DNA from: JAAAOH01 sp041686235
GTDB lineage: Bacteria; Spirochaetota; Spirochaetia; DSM-27196; PWMO01
Length of the DNA stretch: 25,334 bases
NCBI GenBank assembly: GCA_041686235.1
Contig: JAWLED010000040.1
Span: forward strand, 1 to 25,334
Direction: 5' to 3'
Shown: piece after piece, positions 8,466 through 16,197 of the stretch
How positions within the stretch are numbered: position 1 is the first letter of the stretch
How the letters are laid out: each line of letters opens with the position of its first letter
Made by a program: the position numbers and the translations under genes
The notes under the pieces: generated by a model
What the model saw: only the letters and a program-made list of their open reading frames with translations
The model's database searches: none
Told to the model about the DNA's origin: nothing

Positions 8466-9399
8466 GTGAGGAGTCCTCTTGTGCGTTCAACATGATGATA
8501 TCCCGTGACAGCTCTATTTGACGGTCCGCAGGGAGAACCGCGACGATCTCGGCATCGGGGTTGTGCAGTTGGACGTAGTGACCTCCCGCCCGCAGCTCGT
8601 ACGCCCCTGCTATCGGACGGTGACCGCCGAAATGCAGTGCCTCACTCGTGCCGAGATAGTGTGCAAGCATCTGCTCCACGCTGTCGGGCTCCGCGCCGTC
8701 GTTCGGCGTCCAGGTGAGCCCGAAGACAACCTCGGGGTTTTGGCGGTACTCGATGACCTCCTCGCGTGGGTAGAAGGCCTGCGGCTCAGCGTGGGACACC
8801 AAGAAATGCGGTCCTATCGCTAACAGCGGATAGAGATGCTCCACACGCGCGAACGCTTCGAGCACGTCATCTCCGTAAAACTGTTCGATAAACGCGGCAA
8901 CCATGGCCCCTTCGGTCGCGAACTTGCCGAAGGGCAGATTACCGTGGCCGTCCTCGTTTGCGATGTTCTCGTGGTTTCCCTTCAAAAGATGCACTTCCGC
9001 CGGTACCGCCCGTTTCAGCTCGAGGAGCATCTCCACGGTGCCCAGACTCTCACGCATCTCGGCGTCCATGTTTTCATGTCGTCGGTATCCACCCATGAAC
9101 TCTTCGTAAGCCCCCAGCCAGCGGTCGTAGGCGCGCGACTCCGCATGGACGTAGTCGCCGACGCACACCAGCTGTGCTTCCCCGGTGTAAAGCAGCGTGA
9201 GCAGCTGCTCCTCGCGTCCGGCGCTTTCGAGGCGATGAGAAAGGGCGCGAAGAACGAGCTCCATGCGCGCGTGGATATCCGGCAGTACGACCGTAATCCG
9301 CTGGGGGTCGAGCTCGACGAGCCCGCCCGCCGTTCCGTCTGCGGCGTGCGGGCGGTAATCCGCGGGCTCTGTGGCCAGCAGGTTTTCGCTCGAGCGCAA
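8458..9399 (-). CDS. Calcineurin-like metallophosphoesterase, PPP-type protein phosphatase
   Basis: About 313 residues from the TTG at 9399. The two-metal PPP motifs are in order: DIHAR, GDYVHAE, KGNHENI, VSHAEP and FGGHRP. The third motif differs from the usual GDYVDRG, with His-Ala-Glu in place of Asp-Arg-Gly. It probably removes phosphate from proteins phosphorylated by the kinase encoded immediately downstream, since the two genes overlap by 8 bp. The N-terminus is uncertain. The frame stays open and protein-like (PLAERLLDIYRRPALPDPYH) back to the TAA of the upstream gene at 9487, but contains no ATG, GTG or TTG above 9399. A GGAG at 9490-9493 lies 6 nt before an ATC codon at 9481-9483, so a non-canonical start adding about 28 residues is possible. 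Confidence 0.85.
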   Translation of the reverse strand: MRSSENLLATEPADYRPHAADGTAGGLVELDPQRITVVLPDIHARMELVLRALSHRLESAGREEQLLTLLYTGEAQLVCVGDYVHAESRAYDRWLGAYEEFMGGYRRHENMDAEMRESLGTVEMLLELKRAVPAEVHLLKGNHENIANEDGHGNLPFGKFATEGAMVAAFIEQFYGDDVLEAFARVEHLYPLLAIGPHFLVSHAEPQAFYPREEVIEYRQNPEVVFGLTWTPNDGAEPDSVEQMLAHYLGTSEALHFGGHRPIAGAYELRAGGHYVQLHNPDAEIVAVLPADRQIELSRDIIMLNAQEDSSHG

Positions 9400-9486
9400 C
9401 AGCTCTAGGTAGTGGTAAGGGTCCGGGAGCGCCGGCCGCCGATATATATCGAGGAGACGCTCGGCGAGCGGTTGGGTATCGATACC

Positions 9487-10017
9487 TTACTCCGAGCCTA
9501 CCGTCTTGTTGATCTCGACGAACTCATCGGCAAGCACCTGCGTTGCCTCGGTGAGCTTTTCCTCTTCCTCCGCCGGCTCGAGCTCCTCGCTATTGACGGC
9601 AATCTTGAACACCGGCGAGCTCTTTTGGATGGGACCGCTCTTGAATGTTGCGACCTCGTCGAGGGCGACGTCCTCCTCGAGCACCGCCTCCGCGTGAGTC
9701 GCCGACTCGGGCACATCCTGGCGAATACCGATGCTGAGGTACTCGGCCCGGCGCACCCCGTCGGTAATGGGGCCGAGGTTGAGAATCGAGCCCGAGTAGG
9801 TCAACACCAACGCGCCGCGCTCTTCTTCGGTGCCGAACTCGTCGACCTCTTCCATGTTGAGCTCGCTAAGCTTGTCTTCGAACGCCTGTTTCTTTTCCAG
9901 CCATCCCTGTGCCATGCGCTCCACCGACTCCTCGGTGTCGGGCAGGCCCGAGGTCTTTGTAATCCGGCGAATGTGATCTTGCACTTCCTCGGGAATCTGG
10001 TCGAGATACTCTCCCAT
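9487..10017 (-). CDS. Uncharacterised 176-aa acidic protein, first gene of kinase operon
   Basis: No family is recognised. The protein is soluble and strongly acidic, with no signal peptide or membrane span. Residues 1-70 look helical and charged (Glu/Lys-rich). A central segment at about 70-95 (ALVLTYSGSILNLGPITDG) looks like a small beta unit, and the Glu-rich C-terminal half ends in a helical tail. The ATG has a good ribosome-binding site (GGAGG, 7 nt away). Its stop is in the same frame as, and directly upstream of, the phosphatase, which suggests co-transcription and probably coupled translation. By position it may be a substrate, adaptor or regulator of the kinase/phosphatase pair; this is inference only. 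Confidence 0.75.
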   Translation of the reverse strand: MGEYLDQIPEEVQDHIRRITKTSGLPDTEESVERMAQGWLEKKQAFEDKLSELNMEEVDEFGTEEERGALVLTYSGSILNLGPITDGVRRAEYLSIGIRQDVPESATHAEAVLEEDVALDEVATFKSGPIQKSSPVFKIAVNSEELEPAEEEEKLTEATQVLADEFVEINKTVGSE

Positions 10018-10053
10018 CGTGGTGCCTCCGTTTGCGTGTCAGGTTCTTCTCTC

Positions 10054-10083
10054 AGTGTATTGCTGTGGAGGCGGAATTTCCAA
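10054..10083 (-). promoter_or_regulatory. Possible sigma70 promoter of the kinase operon
   Basis: On the minus strand TTGGAA (10078-10083) and TACACT (10054-10059) are separated by 18 bp, each matching the consensus at 4 of 6 positions. They lie 37 bp upstream of the ATG at 10017. This is the only plausible pair in the short gap before the first gene of the operon. The match is modest. Confidence 0.3.
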
Positions 10084-10183
10084 GTGGACAACCGCCGATT
10101 GCTGAGATTTGCCCCTGTTCCGCCCCACGGCCTTGCCCACGCCGGCGCCGGACGGCACGGCGAAGGAGGGCGCCGGACGGCCC

Positions 10184-11317
10184 CTACTCGGCGTCGGGAA
10201 AGCCCCACAACATGGGCGGAGCCGGCGCGCCCGGAGCCGGCGCGCCCGGATCCCCCGCGGCCACGTCGCGGGCGGAGAGATCCCGGTGAGTTGCGCCGAC
10301 CGTGTCCGCTCCCGTTCGCTCGATTGTATCTACAGAGCTCAACGTAAGCTCGGTTTCCTGGGTGGTCATGACGGGAAATCCATAGCGCTCGTTTTTGTGC
10401 TTCAGGGGAGGCTTCCCGTCGGTGCGGCGGCTTTCGAGAAAGCGGTTGTGTTCGGCAAGCCGTTCCCACACACGGGCGTTCATCACCTCGGACAGCCCGG
10501 CGATCACCCCGAAGATTTCTTCCCTGAGGTCGGAGTCGACTTCGACACCGATACTATTTCGAGCGGCGGCGAGGGCCGCTGCGGTCGTCGTTCCCGTTCC
10601 GAGAAACGGGTCGAAGACGGTGTCCCCGCGCAGCGAGTACATATTGATGAGTCGGTATGCGAGCTCAAAGGGAAACGCGCCACTCCGCGCGCGCGCGCCG
10701 TCTTCGATGTGCTGGCGCACTCCCTTGAAGTCCCACAGGTCGGAGAACCAGTGGTTTCGCTCCTCCCAGAATATGGCGCTTTCCCTGCGTCGGCTTCGCT
10801 CTTGCGGCCCAAACTCGGCTTTGCCGCCCTTTCTCAACATGAGGATGTACTCGTGCTCGAGGGTCACGTAGGCGCCGCCGGGCAGCATCCCCGAGCCCAT
10901 GAACTTATTCGGCGCGTTCGTCTGTTTGCGCCACAAAACAAGGGGTACTGCCTCGAAGCCGAGCCCCTCGCAGGCGGCGGTAATGCGGGTGTGGTTGGAG
11001 TAGAGCTTAAAACGCCCTGCCACAGAGCGCGTGGCGTCTCCGATGTTGATGCAGGCAAATCCGCCCGGGGTGAGCACTCTGTAACATTCGGTCCATACCT
11101 CATCGAGGACGCGGTGCATGGCCTCGAACGCCCTCCGTCCCTCGCCTGCGGCCAGCGCCTCGGAAACGTCGGCGCTCTGAGAGGCAAACGTGGCGTCCCA
11201 CATCTCGATCATGGGGTAGGGCGGGGAGGTGACGACGAGCCGTACCGACGCGTCGTCTATCTCTGAGCTGAGCTTCGCTGCGGGGCCAAAGATCAACTTG
11301 TGATTGGTCGCAAACAT
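10184..11317 (-). CDS. Beta-class DNA methyltransferase (N4-cytosine or N6-adenine), orphan
   Basis: The 377-residue protein has catalytic motif IV TSPPYPMIEMWD (residues 30-41) near the N-terminus and the S-adenosylmethionine motif I DPFLGTGTTTAAALAA towards the C-terminus. That order defines the beta class. SPPY is more typical of N4-cytosine enzymes, but some N6-adenine enzymes also carry it. The target sequence cannot be read. No restriction endonuclease or specificity gene lies beside it in this window, so it behaves as an orphan that may mark the genome or regulate genes. The C-terminal tail is Pro/Ala/Gly-rich, built on a 15-bp tandem repeat. The ATG has GAGGG 6 nt upstream. A 7-bp perfect hairpin stands 26 bp before the start. 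Confidence 0.92.
   Translation of the reverse strand: MFATNHKLIFGPAAKLSSEIDDASVRLVVTSPPYPMIEMWDATFASQSADVSEALAAGEGRRAFEAMHRVLDEVWTECYRVLTPGGFACINIGDATRSVAGRFKLYSNHTRITAACEGLGFEAVPLVLWRKQTNAPNKFMGSGMLPGGAYVTLEHEYILMLRKGGKAEFGPQERSRRRESAIFWEERNHWFSDLWDFKGVRQHIEDGARARSGAFPFELAYRLINMYSLRGDTVFDPFLGTGTTTAAALAAARNSIGVEVDSDLREEIFGVIAGLSEVMNARVWERLAEHNRFLESRRTDGKPPLKHKNERYGFPVMTTQETELTLSSVDTIERTGADTVGATHRDLSARDVAAGDPGAPAPGAPAPPMLWGFPDAE
10219..10248 (-). repeat. Two 15-bp tandem repeats in the methyltransferase tail
   Basis: The unit gagccggcgcgcccg (plus-strand reading) occurs twice head to tail and encodes the repeated GAPAP in the protein tail. The unit length keeps the reading frame. Confidence 0.8.
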
Positions 11318-11343
11318 GGTAGCCCTCGTTTAGCGGTATTTTT

Positions 11344-11361
11344 GCAGAGGTTGGCCTCTGC
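11344..11361 (-). promoter_or_regulatory. Perfect hairpin in leader of the methyltransferase gene
   Basis: GCAGAGG and CCTCTGC form a perfect 7-bp stem with a 4-nt loop, 26 bp upstream of the ATG at 11317. On the minus strand it is followed by AAAAATA, not a T-run, so it is not an intrinsic terminator for that strand. It may be an operator or a leader structure. Function is unknown. Confidence 0.45.
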
Positions 11362-11410
11362 GGCAACTGTGGCGCGCGAATCCGGCCCGGTTCGCGGGCC
11401 TGCGGCGCGA

Positions 11411-12713
<1,303 letters not shown>

Positions 12714-12736
<23 letters not shown>

Positions 12737-14054
12737 AGGGACTCTCCTGAGGCAGGATGATGATGCACTCGGCGCCCGGGCCGTCGGTGCGGTTTTGCAG
12801 CGTGATGGTCCCGCCGGCAGCCTCCACGAAACGGCGACTGACGGCAAGGCCAACCCCGAAGCCTCCGTCTTTTCGGGTATAGAAAGGATCAAAGGCGCGA
12901 TCGTCTCCGGCGTCCTCGGGAAGTCCCGGCCCGCGGTCTGCAACCGTGAGCACCACCGATTCCCGGTTTGCCGCCAGACGCAGCTCGACCGCCACGTGCT
13001 CGTCGGTGGTTTCCGCGGCGTTACGCAGTACGTTCCCGAGCACCGAATGTAGCCGATGCCGGTCGAACCGGATCTCACACGGACACGCGCAGCGGAGGTC
13101 GAGCGCAATGGGAAATGAATAGCGCTGCGGTGCGCTCTGAACGACCTCACAGAGATCGACCGTCTCGGGACTACCGTTGGGGTCCCGCAAAAACGCTCTC
13201 ACTTCGTTTACCAGGGTGTCGATCCGCCCGATCTCCTCATCGAGGATGTCGAGCTGAGGGCTCGCCGCCGCCTGTTTTCGAAGCATTGCCGTTTGAAGCC
13301 GGATCGCCCCGAGTGGATTCTTGATCTCGTGAGCGAGGGTCCGCGCGGCCTCGCCGAGCTGTACCAGGTGCTCGCGTCGTTGCTGCTCTTGTTCGTAGCC
13401 GCGGATGCGGCGTGAGAGGACCGCGACAAAGCCGATGAGCCCAAAGAGCGCCACGCCGATTGCCGACCAGTAGAGCATGCGCGTGCGCGTGGCGGAAAGC
13501 ACGCTCGACACGTCGTAGTCGACGAGCAAAAACTCGGAGGCGCCCTCGGTCTGCGGGTCTTGCGGAGCAGGCTCTCGGTCGGTCTGCCCGGGGGATCGGC
13601 CCATCATGCCGCCGCTGCCGGGGCCCATGCGGCGGCCGTCCATGTGGTCGGGCATGCGGTTCATGGGACCGGTTCCACCGGTCCGCGGTATGCCCACCGG
13701 TCGCAGGAGGCGCAGCACTCCCTCACCGCGATCGAGCTGTGAGATGGGGGAGGCGGCGGTGGTTTCGGGGGAGAGCGCCTGCGGGGCCGAGCCGACGTGA
13801 GCGCGGGCATCTCCGCGCGCGTCGTATAAGCCGAAGCCGAGGACGTTCTCGGGGAGCACGCGTTCGTCGGGCTCGCCCGAACGGGCGTAGTACTCGGTGA
13901 GAGATGCCGCGGCCTGCAGTGCTTGAAACTCCATGAGCGTTCTGTCGTGCTGCCTGCTCTGGGAAAGAAGAACGGCGAACCCCGTGCCGACGAGGCTGAC
14001 GAGCACCACCGCGAGGCCGACGAGAAGATATTTCTGTGTTCGTGCCGTGTTCAT
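12714..14054 (-). CDS. Sensor histidine kinase with Met-rich extracytoplasmic domain
   Basis: About 446 residues from ATG at 14054; GTG at 14063 would add three. TM1 is at about 9-31 and TM2 at about 195-215. The extracytoplasmic domain between them contains a Met-rich, His-containing segment at about 131-151 with six Met and one His in 21 residues (GPMNRMPDHMDGRRM and MM). The cytoplasmic part has the HisKA box AHEIKNP (H242). The HATPase part has the N box NVLRNAAETT, the G1 box ADRGPGLP and the later GFGVGLAVSRR. The kinase shares an operon with the sigma54 activator. Met-rich patches often bind Cu(I) or Ag(I) and His patches Zn(II), so a metal or envelope-stress sensor of ZraS type is plausible but unproven. 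The ribosome-binding site is weak. Confidence 0.93.
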
Positions 14055-14107
14055 GTGTACCACGTTCTGAGGGCCGGGGGCTTTTTCTCGTCTCGGGACA
14101 AGCGACG

Positions 14108-14133
14108 AAAAAAGGCGGACCCGCGGGCCCGCC
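14108..14133 (-). terminator. Rho-independent terminator between the Gly-rich gene and the two-component system
   Basis: Read on the minus strand, a GC-rich hairpin (GGCGGGCCCGCGGGTCCGCC, one mismatch) is followed directly by six T. It stands 26 bp after the stop at 14160 and 53 bp before the sensor kinase start. It should end transcripts of the secreted protein, with any read-through feeding the two-component genes. Confidence 0.85.
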
Positions 14134-14159
14134 TCATTCTAATTGATTACCATGCTCTT

Positions 14160-14967
14160 TTACCAACGTTGCCGCGGCGCGTTCTGCGGCGTGTTCTGCG
14201 GCGCGTTACCCTGCGGCGTGTTCCACCCGCCGCCGTGCCGGGGTGTGTTCCATCCGCCGCCGCGTCCGCGCATCCCGTGCATGCCGCCGCGGGGCTGCNN
14301 NNNNNNNNNNNNNNNNNNNNNNNNNNNNNNNNNNNNNNNNNNNNNNNNNNNNNNNNNNNNNNNNNNNNNNNNNNNNNNNNNNNNNNNNNNNNNNNNNNGG
14401 CGCGTTACCCTGCGGCGTGTTCCACCCGCCGCCGTGCCGGGGTGTGTTCCATCCGCCGCCGCGTCCGCGCATCCCGTGCATGCCGCCGCGGGGCTGCCCG
14501 CCGCGGGGCTGCGCACCGTAACCCGGGCGCCCGGCGTAGCCGGACTGGGGGCCATATCCGGGGCCCGCGGTGGACATATGGCCGGGACCGTAGCCGGCGG
14601 CCCCCAGGTCATAGCTTTCTCCGTCTATCTCGACGGAGCTTACTCGGATGTGGCCGTCGGTGCTCTCACTCTGCTCAAAAAGGGAGCCCTCGACGCGTAC
14701 CTCATCGCCCGGCTCGAGATCGGCATCTACCCAGCGGTAGCCGGGGACCCCGGCCGAATAGGTCTTCCCGTCAACACGAAGTACAGGGTATCCGTCTATC
14801 TCGTCGTATGTGCCGGTCAGGGTCGTAACCTCGCCGTCCGCGGCCTGAGCGGTACCCTGTTGTGTCGCGCCGAAGCCCGCCGCCGGGGCGGCGGGTTCCT
14901 GGGTGCCTGCGGCAAAGGCGCCGATACCGATCATCACAAAAACCAATACAAAAGCGGTGCGTTTCAT
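14160..14967 (-). CDS. Secreted Gly/His/Met-rich protein, likely output of the adjacent sigma54 system (interrupted by scaffold gap)
   Basis: Collapsing the 99-bp duplication around the gap gives a continuous 202-residue protein ending in RQRW. A signal peptide (about 1-20, ending AFAA) is followed by a small beta-rich domain (about 46-121). That domain reads VTTLTGTYDEIDGYPVLRVDGKTYSA, then DLEPGDEVRVEGSLFE, then HIRVSSVEIDGESYDL, which resembles a bacterial OB-fold. The C-terminal 80 residues are Gly/Pro/Arg-rich with His, Met and Trp (GGMHGMRGRGGGWNTPRH) and short repeats. Metal binding or envelope protection is inferred from composition and from linkage to the Met-rich sensor. GGAGG lies 9 nt before the ATG. 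Upstream are a sigma54-type promoter and an inverted repeat; downstream is a terminator. No family name is recognised. Confidence 0.8.
14200..14298. repeat. 99-bp direct copy, left side of gap 1
   Basis: This stretch is identical to 14399-14497 on the other side of the 100-N gap. The same size recurs at gap 2, so it is most simply a k-mer overlap of two contigs that were scaffolded and not merged. Confidence 0.9.
14299..14398. other. Scaffold gap 1 (100 N)
   Basis: Exactly 100 N, the usual placeholder for unknown length. It lies inside the coding region of the secreted Gly-rich protein. Removing the gap and one 99-bp copy (199 bp) restores the frame. Confidence 0.97.
14399..14497. repeat. 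99-bp direct copy, right side of gap 1
   Basis: Identical to 14200-14298. It ends within the first of two 15-bp units (14483-14512) that encode QPRGG twice. Confidence 0.9.
14483..14512 (-). repeat. Two 15-bp tandem repeats (QPRGG) in the secreted Gly-rich protein
   Basis: The plus-strand unit ccgccgcggggctgc occurs twice head to tail and keeps the frame. It adjoins the assembly break, which suggests copy-number ambiguity here. Confidence 0.8.
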
Positions 14968-15008
14968 CTCTCTATTCCTCCGTAGAATTATTGTTCTATT
15001 ATGATGGT

Positions 15009-15025
15009 AGCGAATTCCATGCCAA
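15009..15025 (-). promoter_or_regulatory. Sigma54 (-24/-12) promoter of the secreted Gly-rich protein gene
   Basis: The minus strand reads TTGGCATGGAATTCGCT. Aligned to the consensus YTGGCACGrNNNTTGCW it mismatches at only two positions, and the invariant GG and GC keep the required spacing. Transcription would begin near 14998, giving a 31-nt leader that includes the Shine-Dalgarno. An NtrC-family activator is encoded just downstream. A sigma70 reading of the same area (TTGGCA, 16 bp, CATAAT) also fits, so the sigma factor needs proof. Confidence 0.7.
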
Positions 15026-15042
15026 GTTTTGCGAGATAGCAT

Positions 15043-15069
15043 GGTGTGCGAGATTTTTCTTCGCACACC
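15043..15069. promoter_or_regulatory. Perfect 9-bp inverted repeat, candidate activator site
   Basis: GGTGTGCGA and TCGCACACC are separated by 9 bp, centred about 58 bp upstream of the predicted start of the sigma54 transcript. The size and symmetry fit a dimeric Fis-type HTH site for the neighbouring response regulator. It is closer to the promoter than many enhancer sites. Confidence 0.55.
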
Positions 15070-15318
15070 CCGGGAATGTGGCCACGCCTCGGTCGTCTCT
15101 CGGCCACGCCCCCGCCAACGCTGCCGGCCCCCGCCACCGCGGCGCCCGGCACGACGCCGGCCGCGGCGCCGGGGTGCTCCGCGCGCGGCCCGCCGCGGCG
15201 CATGAGCCGCCGGAGATGGGCAAAATCTTCCCATGGACGGAAAACGGGAAAATTTCGCATCTTTACCCGGGGCGGATACACCGCCGGCGCGGGCTTCCGC
15301 TGCTCATGCTAATGAGAC

Positions 15319-15363
15319 TCGCGTCCGATACAATAAGAGAACGCGTATACCGCTCGGACGCGA
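15319..15363 (+). promoter_or_regulatory. 10-bp perfect inverted repeat enclosing a TACAAT -10 box
   Basis: TCGCGTCCGA (15319-15328) and TCGGACGCGA (15354-15363) are exact inverted copies 25 bp apart. Between them lies TACAAT (15329-15334), a good -10 for the gene at 15427; the matching -35 (ATGCTA) is poor. A poor -35 with flanking operator arms suggests regulated transcription. Confidence 0.45.
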
Positions 15364-15426
15364 ATGGACCGAAATAGGTTCGGCGCCGGCGTCGGTGAGC
15401 GCCCGCGCTGAGGAGGAAGTCGGATC

Positions 15427-15972
15427 GTGCATCTACCTCGACCCCAGAAGTTCATCATTTTGTTAGCGGCGCTCCTGTGCGCAGCAACACTTGCATTTTC
15501 GCAGGCCGACGGCCCCGCGGCCGAGGCAAACGGCGAGGCAAATGAAAACGGGAATGGAAACGGCTATACCGGCACGTGGTCGCTGGTCGTCGGGCCCAGC
15601 AGACTGTTGTGGGAGCTCGAGGCTGAAGAATACGAGTTCTATGCCTATCAGGCCGGCTCCGTGCGCATTGGCTCCCGCGGTGAGCTCAGCGCCGAAGACG
15701 ATGAGCTGACGTTTCTCGCCCAGGAAATCACCGACGACGGGGAGAGCTGGCGTGAGGTGGAAGTTTCCGAGGAGGAGGCCACCGCGACGTTCGCGTACTC
15801 AGTCGAGGACGAGGTGTTAAACCTCGCCGTTCCCGGACGTCCTCAGTTCTCGACCGACTATGAGGCGGGCGAGGGCGAGCCGGTGGAAAAAGAAAACGGT
15901 GACGAGGAGAACGCCGATGCACCGGCAGAAGGGGAGGAAGAGACCGAAGAAGGCGCTCTCGACATCCAATAG
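15427..15972 (+). CDS. Small acidic exported protein of unknown function
   Basis: 181 residues from GTG at 15427, which has GAGGAGGAAG 7 nt upstream. A signal peptide covers about 1-26 (hydrophobic core ILLAALLCAATLAF, cleavage near SQA); no lipobox is apparent. A short Asn/Gly/Glu linker leads to a beta-rich domain at about 48-145. It begins TGTWSLVVGPSRLLWELEAEEYEFYA, a pattern seen in lipocalin-like small envelope proteins. The C-terminal 35 residues are almost all Glu, Gly, Ala and Asp and probably disordered. No family is recognised. A GC-rich octamer array starts 19 bp after the stop. Confidence 0.75.
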   Translation: MHLPRPQKFIILLAALLCAATLAFSQADGPAAEANGEANENGNGNGYTGTWSLVVGPSRLLWELEAEEYEFYAYQAGSVRIGSRGELSAEDDELTFLAQEITDDGESWREVEVSEEEATATFAYSVEDEVLNLAVPGRPQFSTDYEAGEGEPVEKENGDEENADAPAEGEEETEEGALDIQ

Positions 15973-15991
15973 CCCCGCCCACCAAGGGGTG

Positions 15992-16070
15992 CCCCGCGGC
16001 CCTGCGGCCCCGCGGCGCTGTAGCCCTGCGGCCCCGCGGCCCTGAGCCCCGCGGCCCCGCGGCCCTGCGG
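15992..16070. repeat. Octanucleotide tandem array (CCCYGCGG, about 10 units)
   Basis: Units of 8 bp, mostly CCCCGCGG or CCCTGCGG, run head to tail. Two are degenerate: CGCTGTAG at 16016-16023 and a 7-nt CCCTGAG at 16040-16046. The array lies between the stops of two convergent genes, where an 8-bp unit disturbs no reading frame. Each CCCCGCGG contains the palindrome CCGCGG, so the array can fold into many hairpins and might end transcription from both sides. Confidence 0.85.
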
Positions 16071-16145
16071 CCGGTTGAGCGCCCTCTCCACCCCGTCTCG
16101 AATCGTCGGTTCTTTCCGTGGGTCGGTTGCGGCCGAGACCAGCCG

Positions 16146-16188
16146 TTTGTGACCCGGCCGACACCTGCCCTTTGTGACCCGGCCGACA
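16146..16188. repeat. 18-bp sequence repeated at 25-bp period
   Basis: TTTGTGACCCGGCCGACA occurs at 16146-16163 and again at 16171-16188, just downstream of the endonuclease-family stop. A weaker third copy precedes them. Function is unknown. Confidence 0.7.
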
Positions 16189-16197
16189 TTACCCGTT

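Larger units (their letters stand above)
14968..15426. other. 459-bp divergent regulatory region
   Basis: No gene was recognised here. Near the minus-strand gene it holds a sigma54-like promoter (15009-15025) and a perfect inverted repeat (15043-15069). The centre (about 15070-15215) is very GC-rich and low in complexity. An imperfect inverted repeat with 13-nt arms (15220-15232 and 15246-15258) forms an AT-richer island. Near the plus-strand gene lie a small IR (CTCAT/ATGAG, 15303-15316), a TACAAT box and a 10-bp perfect inverted repeat around it. Confidence 0.7.

Noticed and set aside
12737..13150. Long N-terminal extension of the response regulator frame
   Set aside because: It overlaps the sensor kinase catalytic region antiphase, is Arg/Ser/Thr-rich noise, and the receiver domain with a good ribosome-binding site begins at 12736.
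14061..14063. GTG start for the sensor kinase
   Set aside because: It adds only three residues to the ATG at 14054, and neither has a convincing ribosome-binding site; the ATG is preferred.
14200..14497. True tandem duplication of the Gly-rich coding region
   Set aside because: An identical 99-bp length occurs at the second gap in an unrelated gene, which favours an assembly overlap.
15070..15215. Possible gene in the GC-rich part of the divergent region
   Set aside because: Frames there are Pro/Ala/Arg-rich shadows with no ribosome-binding site or recognisable domain.
15992..16188. CRISPR array
   Set aside because: Units are 8 bp with no spacers, and the 25-bp repeat has only two clear copies.
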